A stretch of 64,000 bases of DNA, taken from assembly GCF_900109955.1 (NCBI RefSeq), contig NZ_FOJB01000001.1, forward strand, positions 1,240,001 to 1,304,000, in the 5' to 3' direction. This DNA comes from Aliiroseovarius sediminilitoris. Its GTDB lineage: Bacteria > Pseudomonadota > Alphaproteobacteria > Rhodobacterales > Rhodobacteraceae. Position 1 is the first letter of the stretch. Each line of letters opens with the position of its first letter. The translations under genes and the position numbers were made by a program. Positions 32,845-41,540 of this stretch are shown piece after piece. Below the pieces are notes generated by a model. That model was not told the origin of the DNA. It worked only from the letters and a program-made list of their open reading frames with translations, and made no database searches.

Positions 32845-33807
32845 ATGGTCGAAACAGCCGGACGTATCACCCTTTGGGGTGTCGAAGTTTTTGTCGCAGC
32901 CGCCGACGAACGGTCGATCTCGATTGCGGCCCGCAGACTAGGGGCCAGCCCATCTTCGGTCAGCCAGCAACTGACCAATCTCGAGACCGCGCTGGGCACG
33001 ACACTTCTGGATCGATCCGCCCGCCCGATGAACCTGACCCCTGCCGGGGCGCTGTTTCTGAAACGCGCGCAAGCCATCCTGAACGAGGCCGAACAGGCCC
33101 GCGCCGAATTGGCGCTGGGGGCAATGTCACAATTGTCGCGCTTGCGGCTGGGCATGATCGAGGATTTCGACGCCGATGTGACCCCCCGCCTGTTGTCTGA
33201 GCTTGCGGGCGACATGCAATCCACTCGTTTTCTTCTGGAAACCGGCGCGTCTCATCGGTTGCATGACCAGCTGGATGCCCGCGCGCTGGACGTGATTATT
33301 GCGGCAGACACGGGCGCGTCGGCGGACTGGATGGAGGTTCACGCGCTGATGGAGGAGCCCTTCGTTGCCGCAGTTCCAAGAGGCGTGGCCGACACGGCGG
33401 ACCCCACCCAAACCCTGCGCGATCTGCCACTGGTGCAATACACAGCACGCCATCACATGGGGCGTGTGATCTCAGACCATCTGGCGCGACAGAATATTCA
33501 CCTTCACAACCGGTTTGAACTGGACAGCTATCACGCGATCATGGCGATGGTGGCGGCAGGCGCAGGCTGGACGATCATCACACCGTTGGGCTTTTTCCAC
33601 GCCCAGAGGTTCCGCGCGCAGACCGAATTGATCGAACTGCCTTTCGCCCCGATCACCCGCCGGATCAACCTGACCGCGCGCGAGGGCGTGTTGGGCAACT
33701 TGCCGCACGACATGGCGGCCCGTGCCCGGACGATCCTGACGGACATGATCGTGGACCCCGCCGCGCAATCCTATCCGTGGTTGCGCGACAAGCTGGTGGT
33801 GCTTTAG
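32845..33807 (+). CDS. LysR-family transcriptional regulator
   Basis: A 320-residue LysR protein: helix-turn-helix at about residues 10-70 (AARRLGASPSSVSQQLTNLE), effector domain from LRLGMIEDFDADVTP. AAAGGAG (32832-32838) fixes the ATG at 32845. It starts 60 bases after comEC on the same strand. Its stop overlaps the stop of the convergent DegT-type gene by four bases, so it is physically tied to the far end of the amine-type cluster; a regulatory link to that cluster is possible but not shown. Confidence 0.92.
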   Translation: MVETAGRITLWGVEVFVAAADERSISIAARRLGASPSSVSQQLTNLETALGTTLLDRSARPMNLTPAGALFLKRAQAILNEAEQARAELALGAMSQLSRLRLGMIEDFDADVTPRLLSELAGDMQSTRFLLETGASHRLHDQLDARALDVIIAADTGASADWMEVHALMEEPFVAAVPRGVADTADPTQTLRDLPLVQYTARHHMGRVISDHLARQNIHLHNRFELDSYHAIMAMVAAGAGWTIITPLGFFHAQRFRAQTELIELPFAPITRRINLTAREGVLGNLPHDMAARARTILTDMIVDPAAQSYPWLRDKLVVL

Positions 33808-35024
33808 GCGGCGTTCGTCTTGGCTGACGGCGCTTTGACATCAGCTGCCGCTGCCACCAACGCATCGGCGATGAAATCCAGATCGGGCCTTTTCAGACGC
33901 ACCGGCAGGCGGGTGTCACAGGCACGCATCAACATGTCGCGGGTTTGCGGCAGTTCGCCTTGATCGCCGATGAAATGCCAGTTCCAGAACGCACGCGCGT
34001 TATCCGTGCTCATCCCGAACACCTGCACCGAGACACCGCGTCGTTTCGCGGCATTCTGAAAGGCGCGGGTGTCATCGTCGCTCATTCCGACGAGGTTGAA
34101 CTGGATGGAATCAGGCGCGCGGGTTTCCGGGGGCAGGGGGGCGGGCACGTCGATCCACGGGCTTTGGTTCAGCCGGTCAGCCACGTAATCGTGGTTCTTC
34201 AACCCATCCCTAACCCTGCGCTGCAATTCGTCCAGTTGGGGCCGAATGACCGCTGCCGACAGGTTCGACAGGCGCGTGTTGTAAAGCGGCAATTGGTTCT
34301 GCCAGCGCGCAAAAGCATCTTGCAGGGCCGAAGTGTTGTCACCGCGCGGGCCTTTGTGTTTTTTCCAGTTGTGTTCGTAAGCGCCCGACATGATGACCGC
34401 ACGGGCGATCAGGTCGGCATCGTCAGTGATCAGGATCCCGCCTTCGCCCGCATTCAGCATCTTGTAGGACTGGAACGAGAAACAACCAATCTTGCCGATG
34501 GTCCCGATCTTGCGCCCGTGCCACAGCGTGCCCAGTGAATGGGCCGCATCCTCGATCACCGGCACACCGGCGGTGTCGCACAGCGCCATGATGGCATCCA
34601 TGTCGGATGTGTGCCCGCGCATGTGGCTTATGATCACGGCCTTTATGTCGCCGGTCAGCTTGGCGGCGAAATCCTCCATGTCGATGCGGTAATTGTCTTT
34701 GACGTCGACCAGAACCGGCTGGCAATCGGCATGGACGACCGCGCTTGGCACGGCGGCAAAGGTGAAAGCCGGGATTAGAACCTTGGTGTCGCGCGGTAAG
34801 TCCAGTGCCTTGAGTGACAAAAACAGCGCGGCCGAACAACTGGCGACGGCCAGCGCGTATTTCGCGCCCATCATCTCGGCAAATTCGGCTTCCAGCAGGC
34901 TGACCGGGGCATCTTCGGGTGCCGTATAGCGAAACAGATCGCCCGATTGCAAAAGCCGGTCGATCTCGGCGCGGGCGGCTTCGGGGATGGGTTCAGCGTC
35001 ATAGACGTTGGGGGCAAGGGTCAA
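33804..35024 (-). CDS. DegT/DnrJ/EryC1/StrS-type PLP aminotransferase
   Basis: A 406-residue PLP enzyme of the sugar-aminotransferase fold: the PLP-phosphate and ring contacts EDAAHSLGT (Asp159) and the Schiff-base Lys188 in FSFQSYKMLNAGEGG. Members usually aminate keto-sugars, but some act on other oxo compounds or have lost activity. Here there are no sugar or lipopolysaccharide genes; it stands after a glutamine-synthetase-family ligase, a class I amidotransferase-like hydrolase and an amino-acid ABC transporter on the same strand. The start is TTG 35024, with AGGAG six bases ahead. A 199-base AT-rich gap separates it from the ligase, so it may have its own promoter. Confidence 0.85.
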   Translation of the reverse strand: MTLAPNVYDAEPIPEAARAEIDRLLQSGDLFRYTAPEDAPVSLLEAEFAEMMGAKYALAVASCSAALFLSLKALDLPRDTKVLIPAFTFAAVPSAVVHADCQPVLVDVKDNYRIDMEDFAAKLTGDIKAVIISHMRGHTSDMDAIMALCDTAGVPVIEDAAHSLGTLWHGRKIGTIGKIGCFSFQSYKMLNAGEGGILITDDADLIARAVIMSGAYEHNWKKHKGPRGDNTSALQDAFARWQNQLPLYNTRLSNLSAAVIRPQLDELQRRVRDGLKNHDYVADRLNQSPWIDVPAPLPPETRAPDSIQFNLVGMSDDDTRAFQNAAKRRGVSVQVFGMSTDNARAFWNWHFIGDQGELPQTRDMLMRACDTRLPVRLKRPDLDFIADALVAAAADVKAPSAKTNAA

Positions 35025-35223
35025 AGTCGGCTCCTGCTCATGTGGACGAGAATCGGGTCAATTTCGATTTGCCGAAACTCTTCTTCGGATAATCCGTAGA
35101 TGAATCCTCCCCGAAAAACCAGAAAAATGTGCTTATAAATGGAATCCGAACACAGACCCGCCGATGGCCGTTCAGCCACGCAAAGGGTTGAGGCACCCAG
35201 TTTCCCGAAGCCCCCGCCTTATC
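35025..35223. promoter_or_regulatory. AT-rich gap with palindromes before the DegT-type gene
   Basis: Between the ligase stop and the aminotransferase start. It holds CGGAT-A-ATCCG (35086-35096), a TTTCG...CGAAA inverted pair near 35062-35077, and TTATAAG-like AT-rich sequence around 35130. It is clearly lower in GC than the flanking genes. A separate promoter or a leader structure is likely. Confidence 0.4.
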
Positions 35224-36603
35224 TTACACGTTCAAAAGCAGATGTTCGCGTTCCCATGGGCTGATGACTTGCAAGAACTCGTTGTATTCAGCCTTCTTCA
35301 CGATGGAATAGACGCGTGCGAATTCCGGACCCAGAACCTCGTGCAAGCTCGTGGCCTCGTCAAACAGCTCCAGCGCATAGCCCAAATCGCGGGGGATATC
35401 CTCTTCCCCCTGATAGGCGTCGCCCCGGAACTGTGGCGTCGGGCGTTTTTCTTCCATCAGGCCAAGATAGCCAGCGGCAAGGCTGGCAGCGATCCCAAGA
35501 TAGGGGTTGCAGTCCATCCCCGCGATGCGGTTTTCAACGCGCCGCGCCTTGGGTGAGGACAGCGGCACGCGGATACCTGTTGTGCGGTTGTCGCGGCCCC
35601 ATTCCAGGTTGATCGGTGCCGCGTTGTCTTTCACATAGCGGCGATAGCTGTTCACATAAGGTGCCAGCACCGCCACTGCGCTGGGCAGGTGGTTCTGCAT
35701 CCCGGCGATGAAGTGGAAAAACGCGTCTGTATCGCCCCCTTGAGGTCCGGCAAAGATATTCTCGCCGGTTTTGCGATCCAGCACCGAATGGTGAATGTGC
35801 ATGGCGGATCCCGGCTCTTCGGCAATCGGCTTGGCCATGAACGTGGCAAAGCAATCGTGGCGCAGCGCGGCCTCGCGGATCAGACGTTTGAAATAGAACA
35901 CTTCGTCGGCCAGCTTGATCGGGTCGCCGTGGATCAGGTTGATCTCCAGCTGGCCCGCGCCACCTTCTTGTGTGATGCCGTCAATCTCGAACCCCTGCGC
36001 TTCTGCGAAATCATAGATGTCGTCGATTACCGGGCCGAACTCGTCAACAGCGGTCATTGAATAGGCCTGACGCGCCGCCGCCGGGCGACCGGATCGGCCC
36101 ATCATCGGTTTGATCTTCTCGGCCGGGTCGAGGTTGCGGGCGACCAGATAGAACTCCATCTCGGGCGCGACGACCGGCTCCCACCCTTGCGCGTGATACA
36201 GATCAACCACCCGCCTCAGCACGTTGCGGGGGCTGTAGGGGATGGGAGCTTTCTTGCGGTCATAGGCGTCATGGATCACCTGCAACGTCCAGTCGCCCGT
36301 CCACGGCGCGGCGGTGGCGGTGGACATGTCGGGCACCAGCGTCATGTCGCGTTCGATGAACCCTTCATCGCCAGCGGCTTCGCCCCAGTCGCCGGTGATT
36401 GTCTGATAAAACACGCTGTCGGGCAGGTGGAAATAGTCCTGCCGGGCGAACTTGCCCGCTGGCACGGCCTTGCCGCGCGCAATGCCAGGCAGGTCCGAGA
36501 CGATACATTCAACCTCGTCGAGGCGTTTGCCATCCAGATAGGCCCGCGCGGCTTCGGGCAGATCGTCCATCCAGGCATTGGTGTCTGTTATTGACGTGTC
36601 CAT
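35224..36603 (-). CDS. glutamine synthetase family ligase (gamma-glutamyl-amine synthetase type)
   Basis: A 459-residue member of the glutamine synthetase superfamily: VVAPEMEFYLVAR (metal-binding Glu), GAGQLEINLIHGDP, GSAMHIHHSV (ATP-site His) and NLEWGRDNRTTGIRVPL. It differs from GlnA in its N terminus and lacks the adenylylation-site region of GSI. Relatives include PuuA (gamma-glutamylputrescine synthetase) and gamma-glutamyl-methylamide synthetases, which join glutamate to an amine. The upstream amidotransferase-like gene overlaps by one base (TAATG), so the two are coupled. The amine is unknown. A nitrogen-assimilation role for a transported amine is the simplest reading. Confidence 0.85.
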   Translation of the reverse strand: MDTSITDTNAWMDDLPEAARAYLDGKRLDEVECIVSDLPGIARGKAVPAGKFARQDYFHLPDSVFYQTITGDWGEAAGDEGFIERDMTLVPDMSTATAAPWTGDWTLQVIHDAYDRKKAPIPYSPRNVLRRVVDLYHAQGWEPVVAPEMEFYLVARNLDPAEKIKPMMGRSGRPAAARQAYSMTAVDEFGPVIDDIYDFAEAQGFEIDGITQEGGAGQLEINLIHGDPIKLADEVFYFKRLIREAALRHDCFATFMAKPIAEEPGSAMHIHHSVLDRKTGENIFAGPQGGDTDAFFHFIAGMQNHLPSAVAVLAPYVNSYRRYVKDNAAPINLEWGRDNRTTGIRVPLSSPKARRVENRIAGMDCNPYLGIAASLAAGYLGLMEEKRPTPQFRGDAYQGEEDIPRDLGYALELFDEATSLHEVLGPEFARVYSIVKKAEYNEFLQVISPWEREHLLLNV

Positions 36604-37283
36604 TACCTGTCTCCTTTGTTCAGGATATCTGCCATTTGATCTGCGAATTTGTCGGCGTCAATGACTTGCGCCAGCCCGTCTTCTGCGTGGGACAGGACAT
36701 CATCCGATATGTTGCCGCGGCCCCGGTATTTGATCAAAGCGTCGATCATCTGGGCCGTGAATTCCGGATGAGGCTGGATCGTCATGATCTTGTCGCCGAT
36801 CATCAGCCCTGCATTTTCGCAAAAGTCGTTCGACGCAAAGACCCGCGCGTCTTCGGGCAGTTTGACCACCTGGTCCTGATGCCAGGCGTTCAGCGCGATC
36901 TTTTCGCCGTTGATGTCATAGACCTGACGTCCCACGGCCCAGCCGCCATCGAACTTCTCGACCTTGCCGCCAAGGGCCTGCGCGATGATCTGATGGCCAA
37001 AGCACACACCCACAAGGGGCAGGTTCGCATCGCGAATGTCGCGGATCAGCTCTTCCAGCGGGGGGATCCAGTCGTGATCCTCATAAGCGCCGTGTTTCGA
37101 CCCTGTGATCAGCCAGCCATCTGCCGCGCCGGGGCCGTCGGGAAACTGGTTGTCCACCACGCTGTAGATTGTGAAGTCATAGCCATGCCCGTCCAGAAGC
37201 CGGGTGAACATCTGGCCATAATCGCCCAGATCGTCACGCACTTCATCAGGGGAGTGGCCGGTTTGTAGGATACCGATCCGCAT
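36603..37283 (-). CDS. class I glutamine amidotransferase-like hydrolase
   Basis: A 226-residue free-standing class I amidotransferase domain with the full triad: Cys94 in VGVCFGHQI, His172 and Glu174 in QPHPEF. With no synthase domain attached, such proteins hydrolyse gamma-glutamyl amides; PuuD, which cleaves gamma-glutamyl-GABA, is the best known case, though this protein looks more like the GMP-synthase-type (COG0518) branch. Coupled to the downstream ligase by a one-base overlap and 106 bases after the permease gene. The pair suggests attach-glutamate then remove-glutamate chemistry around an intermediate. Confidence 0.85.
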   Translation of the reverse strand: MRIGILQTGHSPDEVRDDLGDYGQMFTRLLDGHGYDFTIYSVVDNQFPDGPGAADGWLITGSKHGAYEDHDWIPPLEELIRDIRDANLPLVGVCFGHQIIAQALGGKVEKFDGGWAVGRQVYDINGEKIALNAWHQDQVVKLPEDARVFASNDFCENAGLMIGDKIMTIQPHPEFTAQMIDALIKYRGRGNISDDVLSHAEDGLAQVIDADKFADQMADILNKGDR

Positions 37284-37389
37284 GAATCACCGAATTTGAT
37301 CAAATTATGGATTGGACACTAACCGAGCCAATGTGCCGGGGCAAGAGGGGAAATCGGCGGATGGGCGTGCCACCGTCGCGGGTTGGTGG

Positions 37390-38196
37390 CTATCGCATCA
37401 TGGTGCGCATGAAACCGGGACGTCGGATGACCGCTTGCGGCAAATGCCGGTTCAACCGCTTTCCAACCTGACCGAAAATCGTGATCACCGTCAGCGTCAG
37501 CAGGATGAAGAACCCGGCCAGAATGGGATAGGGCACGAATGGGTTGAACGTTTTGTCGGCAAAATAGCTGGCGTAATACAACGCATCGCCGCGTTGCCCC
37601 CACACCGGAAAGCCCGAGAAGAACACCAGCGCAGTCGCGTGGAACAGAAAGATCGCTTCGTTCGTATAGGCGGGCCAGGCCAGCCGCAACATGGATGGCC
37701 AGACGATCCGGGTGAACCGGGTGCGCCCGCTGATGCCATACGCATCCGCCGCCTCAAGATCACCCTTGGGAATGGATTGCAGCGCGCCATAAAAGATCTC
37801 GGCGGTATAGGCGGTGGTGTTCAGGAACAGAACCAGCGTCGCCCCCAGCCAGGCGGAGGTGAAGGGCGCAAAGAGCGGCACGCTTTGTTTCAGAACCACA
37901 AAAACCGCATAGGCAAAGAACATCTGAATGAACAGGGGCGAGCCGCGAAACACATAGATGAAGAAATCAGCCGGTTTGCGTATCCACACATTCTGGCTGT
38001 TCTTGGCCAGCGCCATGCCGGTGGCGGCAAAGAACCCCAGCACGATGGCAATCAGGCCGAAATAAATGTTCCAGATCATTCCCGACCCGATCAACGTCAC
38101 CTGTTCGCACAGGGTGAAATCTTCGCGCGGCAGCAGACGTTCGCCAATCCCGACCGAACGCAGGGCATAATCCTGAATGGTTTGAAGGCAGCTCAT
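37390..38196 (-). CDS. polar amino-acid ABC transporter permease (HisM/ArtM type)
   Basis: A 268-residue inner-membrane permease with about five to six helices and the EAA loop EAADAYGISGRTRFTRIVWPSM (shown here in part, about residues 148-168) that docks the ATPase. The segment FRGSPLFIQMFFAYA is typical of the His/Glu/Gln/Arg-opine type. The ATG at 38196 overlaps the preceding permease stop (ATGA), so both halves of the channel are made together. Confidence 0.93.
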   Translation of the reverse strand: MSCLQTIQDYALRSVGIGERLLPREDFTLCEQVTLIGSGMIWNIYFGLIAIVLGFFAATGMALAKNSQNVWIRKPADFFIYVFRGSPLFIQMFFAYAVFVVLKQSVPLFAPFTSAWLGATLVLFLNTTAYTAEIFYGALQSIPKGDLEAADAYGISGRTRFTRIVWPSMLRLAWPAYTNEAIFLFHATALVFFSGFPVWGQRGDALYYASYFADKTFNPFVPYPILAGFFILLTLTVITIFGQVGKRLNRHLPQAVIRRPGFMRTMMR

Positions 38197-39077
38197 TGTG
38201 CGGCCTTTCGCTGGGCTTCACCGGCAGCGGTGGCCTGTCCATGTGACAGGCGTCGCGTGATGCGTTTGAAAATCCGTTCGCTGACGGATGTCAGCATCAG
38301 ATAGAACACGAGCAGCCCAAAGAAATAGATCGCGTGCCAATTGCCATGGGGATAATCGGAAAAGCGCGCTGTCTTGGTGCCGCCAAGCTCGCGTGCCCAA
38401 TAGACGATATCTTCAACCCCAAGAAGGAACAGAAGCGGCGTGGCTTTCACAAGGATCATCCACAGGTTCGACAGGCCGGGCAGGGCGAAGATCCACATCT
38501 GCGGCACAAGGATACGCCAGAAGGTTTGGCGCGAGGTCATGCCATAGGCTTCGGCAGTCTCTAGCTGGGCGTGGGGCACCGCGCGCATCGCGCCATACAG
38601 CACATTGGCCGCAAACGCGCCGAAGACGATAGAGAAGGTCAGAACCGCGAGTGAAAAACCATAGACCTCGTGCACCCATTGCGGGCTGGTGGACAGGGGC
38701 AGTTTGGCCTGCGTGCAGACAACGAAGTCGCTGCCCTGGCGGATCGGTTCAGACCAATCGGGACATTTGACCTTGTGGCGCAGATATTCAAAGGCTTGGT
38801 CCAGAGCGATGACGAAAAACATGAAAAAGGCGATGTCGGGAACACCACGCACAATCGCCGTGTAGGTTTTGCCCAGCAGACTCAGCGGCAAGAACCGCGA
38901 GCGAGCGGCGGACGCGCCGGCAAAACCAAACAAGAGCGCAACCGGTGCCGTGATCAAGAGCAACGCGATGACCGTCAGGAAGGACAAGTAAAAGGCCATG
39001 TGCTTGCCTGTGGACAGGTAGCAGCTAAGCCAGGTCAGGCCCTCAAGTGTTGACGGGTCGGTGCAGTAGGAAAACAT
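38193..39077 (-). CDS. polar amino-acid ABC transporter permease (HisQ type)
   Basis: A 294-residue permease, the partner of the one downstream. It shows IVRGVPDIAFFMFFV near residue 85, an EAA loop (ETAEAYGMTSRQTFWRI, about 178-194), and a periplasmic insert with two Cys (KCPDWSEP and DFVVCTQAK) not usual in HisQ. The ATG at 39077 is chosen because hydrophobic homology starts there; no strong ribosome site is seen. A hairpin with a T-run lies between it and the binding-protein gene upstream. Confidence 0.92.
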   Translation of the reverse strand: MFSYCTDPSTLEGLTWLSCYLSTGKHMAFYLSFLTVIALLLITAPVALLFGFAGASAARSRFLPLSLLGKTYTAIVRGVPDIAFFMFFVIALDQAFEYLRHKVKCPDWSEPIRQGSDFVVCTQAKLPLSTSPQWVHEVYGFSLAVLTFSIVFGAFAANVLYGAMRAVPHAQLETAEAYGMTSRQTFWRILVPQMWIFALPGLSNLWMILVKATPLLFLLGVEDIVYWARELGGTKTARFSDYPHGNWHAIYFFGLLVFYLMLTSVSERIFKRITRRLSHGQATAAGEAQRKAAQ

Positions 39078-39132
39078 TGCGATTACCGATTGGGGTTGCC
39101 CGGGTGTGCCGGTCTGGTCGAACCGCACGGGC

Positions 39133-39164
39133 AAAAAATGGCCCGCACGACACACGCGCGGGCC
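39133..39164 (-). terminator. partial terminator between binding protein and permease genes
   Basis: Minus strand: GGCCCGC (39158-39164) pairs with GCGGGCC (39140-39146) over 11 bases, then six T (39133-39138). It stands right after the binding-protein stop and before the permease gene, the usual place for an attenuating hairpin that leaves more binding protein than channel. Confidence 0.75.
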
Positions 39165-39178
39165 AAAGGTTCAGATTA

Positions 39179-39898
39179 TTACCACTGCGAAGAAACTTCC
39201 CACTTGGCAATCATCTCGTTCAGAGAACCGTCGTCCTTCATGGACTGGATCGCTGCGTCGAAGGTGTCACGCAGTTCGGCATCGCTTTCACGGAAACCCA
39301 TTCCGACACCGCCGCCAATGGCTTCCATCCGCTCCAGCATCACCAAGCCGTCCGAGCCGACCATCGTGTCAAGATAGCTCTTGTCGGCAAGAACTGCATC
39401 CGCTTCACCGCTCTTCACCGCCGCGACGGTTTCTTCGGGGGTCGGGAACTCGACCACGGTCCAGCCCTGTTCGGCAACGAATGCGGCCTGAATGGTGGTC
39501 GCCTGCGCCGCGATCACGCCGCCTTCAAGGTCCACATCCGGCGACATGGCAAGATAGGCGGAAGGATCTGGTGGGGTGTAGGGCTGGGTGAAGTCGATGA
39601 CTTCGTCGCGTTCATCGGTGATCGACATGCCCGCGATGATCGCGTCATAGTTGCCCGACACGAGGTTCGGGATGATCGTGTCCCATTCGTTCTTGACCCA
39701 TTCACAGGTCAGGTCGGCGCGTTTGCACAGCTCGTCGCCCAGTTCGCGTTCGAAGCCGTCAATCTCGCCGGCATCGTTGACAAAGTTCCACGGTGCATAG
39801 GCGCCTTCGGTGCCAAGACGCACGGTCTTGTCGCTTTGGGCCATCGCGAAACCTGCCGAGATCGCGAGAGCCGCGGTCGAAAGGATCAGCTTTTTCAT
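39179..39898 (-). CDS. periplasmic amino-acid/amine-binding protein of the ABC transporter
   Basis: A 239-residue family 3 solute-binding protein with a standard signal peptide (MKKLILSTAALAISAGFAMA, cut before QSDK) and no lipobox. TEGAYAPWNFVNDAGEIDGFE (N-terminal lobe), DAIIAGMSITDERDEVIDFTQPY and DAVLADKSYLD are typical of lysine/arginine/ornithine/histidine-binding relatives. The ligand cannot be named; a cationic amino acid or diamine fits the family and the downstream ligase. AAGGGAG stands before the ATG. It lies second in the run after the ATPase. Confidence 0.92.
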   Translation of the reverse strand: MKKLILSTAALAISAGFAMAQSDKTVRLGTEGAYAPWNFVNDAGEIDGFERELGDELCKRADLTCEWVKNEWDTIIPNLVSGNYDAIIAGMSITDERDEVIDFTQPYTPPDPSAYLAMSPDVDLEGGVIAAQATTIQAAFVAEQGWTVVEFPTPEETVAAVKSGEADAVLADKSYLDTMVGSDGLVMLERMEAIGGGVGMGFRESDAELRDTFDAAIQSMKDDGSLNEMIAKWEVSSQW

Positions 39899-39940
39899 AA
39901 GTTAACTCCCTTAAAGTGTTGGTTTTCTTGGTTTTTCAAA

Positions 39941-40744
39941 TCAGCCGGGTTGGGTGGCCGATAGAAACTGTTGTAGCCGTTCGCTTTTCGGCGATCCGAA
40001 CAGCGTTTCGGGTGGGCCTTCTTCTTCAATCAGACCTTGATGCAAGAAGATGACGTGGTCCGACACATCTGCCGCCAACCGCATATCGTGGGTCACGATC
40101 ACCATGGTGCGTCCTTCGGTGGCCAAATCCTTGATGACCCTGACCACCTCTTGCTCCAACTCTGGATCAAGGGCCGATGTCGGCTCGTCAAACAAAAGCG
40201 CCTTCGGTTCCATGCACAGAGCGCGCGCGATGGCGGCACGTTGTTGCTGCCCGCCGGACAGTTGCGCGGGCCAGACATCGCATTTGTCGCCAATGCCAAC
40301 TTTCGCCAGATAGGCGCGGGCTTTTTCCTCGACCTCGGCCTTGTTCCGGCCCAGCACCGTCACTGGGGCTTCCATCACATTTTGCAGGATGGTCATGTGG
40401 GACCAGAGGTTGAACTGTTGAAACACCATCGACAGGTTGGTGCGGATTCGTGTGACTTGCGCGCGGTCAGCGGGGTGCCGGTGCAAAGCATGGCCGCGCC
40501 ATTTGATCGGTTCACCTTCAAACAGGATTTCCCCTTGCTGGCTGTCCTCAAGCAGGTTTGCACAGCGCAGAAGTGTGGATTTGCCCGAACCCGACGACCC
40601 GATCAGCGACACAACATGCCCACGCTCGGCGACCAGATCGACCCCTTTCAGGACTTCAAGAGCCCCGTAACTTTTGTGAAGGTCACTGATCTGGATCACA
40701 GGCGTGGCTGTGGAGGAGTTTTGGGCAGCGTTGTCTAGTGGCAC
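39941..40744 (-). CDS. polar amino-acid ABC transporter ATPase (HisP/GlnQ type)
   Basis: A 267-residue ATPase with Walker A GSSGSGKST, Q-loop (MVFQQFNLW), signature LSGGQQQR, Walker B ALLFDEPTSALDPE and the switch His in VTHDM. The start is uncertain: no ATG lies near the usual N terminus, and the GTG at 40744 gives a length and opening close to relatives; the frame stays open further upstream. First gene of the minus-strand run that continues with binding protein, two permeases, hydrolase and ligase. A short palindrome stands 26 bases upstream of the chosen start. Confidence 0.9.
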   Translation of the reverse strand: MPLDNAAQNSSTATPVIQISDLHKSYGALEVLKGVDLVAERGHVVSLIGSSGSGKSTLLRCANLLEDSQQGEILFEGEPIKWRGHALHRHPADRAQVTRIRTNLSMVFQQFNLWSHMTILQNVMEAPVTVLGRNKAEVEEKARAYLAKVGIGDKCDVWPAQLSGGQQQRAAIARALCMEPKALLFDEPTSALDPELEQEVVRVIKDLATEGRTMVIVTHDMRLAADVSDHVIFLHQGLIEEEGPPETLFGSPKSERLQQFLSATQPG

Positions 40745-40769
40745 TTGGAAGCCTAGTTGTGAAACAAGT

Positions 40770-40780
40770 GGTGTGACACC
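40770..40780. promoter_or_regulatory. palindrome before the ABC transporter run
   Basis: GGTGT-G-ACACC, a perfect 11-base palindrome, 26 bases upstream of the chosen ATPase start. Possible operator of the whole run. Short, so chance is not excluded. Confidence 0.35.
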
Positions 40781-40988
40781 GGAGTAGGGCGCATATTCGC
40801 CTGAATTGCAACGGCGAAAAGGCGGGGAAGTAACGTAAATCCGGGCGGATCGGCGGTCAGGCAAGGCATATTGTGCATGGCGATCCGCGACGTGCGCGTT
40901 ACGGTTGAACCCTCAGTCCGACGCAAATGCGCGCACTGGGTCGCGAAGTGGGCACCGCGCCAAGGGGTGGTTCCATAGATTGCACAGA

Positions 40989-41444
40989 TCAGGTGCCGCC
41001 GCCGGTGATTTCCTGCGTGGCCCGAAGACGAGCCTCGTTGCTTTGCAGATCCGTGATGCCAAGAAAGCGTGGGATCATCCGCATCAACGCATCCTCTTCC
41101 ATCGTGCGCACACCATCGGCCAGCACCACGGACCACGCCGCTTCGATTACGGCAATCCGGTCGTCCAGCGGCACACCATCCTTTACCGCATTGGTAAAAC
41201 GCACAGTGTCGGGGGCAGCAGCTTCGGTCTGTTCGGCTTCATGTCGCAATGCGGCGGCTGCGTCGGGTGTTAAACCGTAGCGGCGGGACAGGATGCGCGT
41301 GATCTCGTCAATTTCGGTCGCGCCATAGGCATTGTCAGATCGCGCCAGTCGCACCAGAAGGGCGGCAATGGCCAGCCGCGCGTCATCCTTGTCCAGCGGA
41401 CTGGGGTCGGGTTGGCTGAGTTTCGACAATAAGGATCGGATCAT
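40989..41444 (-). CDS. TerB-like protein
   Basis: A 151-residue all-helical protein of the TerB/DjlA-N group: DARLAIAALLVRLARSDNAYGATEIDEI (split across about 20-48) and VIEAAWSVVLADGVRTMEEDALM (about 99-121) carry the acidic, metal-binding helix pattern found twice in the fold. The family name refers to tellurite resistance, but stand-alone members are general and uncharacterised, and no other ter genes are here. Single gene; its function is unknown. Confidence 0.82.
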   Translation of the reverse strand: MIRSLLSKLSQPDPSPLDKDDARLAIAALLVRLARSDNAYGATEIDEITRILSRRYGLTPDAAAALRHEAEQTEAAAPDTVRFTNAVKDGVPLDDRIAVIEAAWSVVLADGVRTMEEDALMRMIPRFLGITDLQSNEARLRATQEITGGGT

Positions 41445-41540
41445 GACGCTAACCTAAGACACCCATCTTAAAATGCCAGCCCGGATTGCCCATCGCGGAT
41501 CACAAGCGTGTCAAGCGACATCATGCGTTCCTCATCGGGA

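Noticed and set aside
35024-35219. 65-codon open frame on the minus strand between the ligase and the DegT-type gene
   Set aside because: It has no ATG near its start, no ribosome site for its GTG, and ends in the first codon of the DegT-type gene; more likely untranslated leader.
35224-36603. Housekeeping glutamine synthetase GlnA
   Set aside because: The N terminus and missing adenylylation region differ from GlnA, and the coupled hydrolase and transporter genes point to a gamma-glutamyl-amine ligase.
40989-41444. Tellurite resistance determinant
   Set aside because: Only a stand-alone TerB-like domain is present; terA, terC, terD and terZ are absent.
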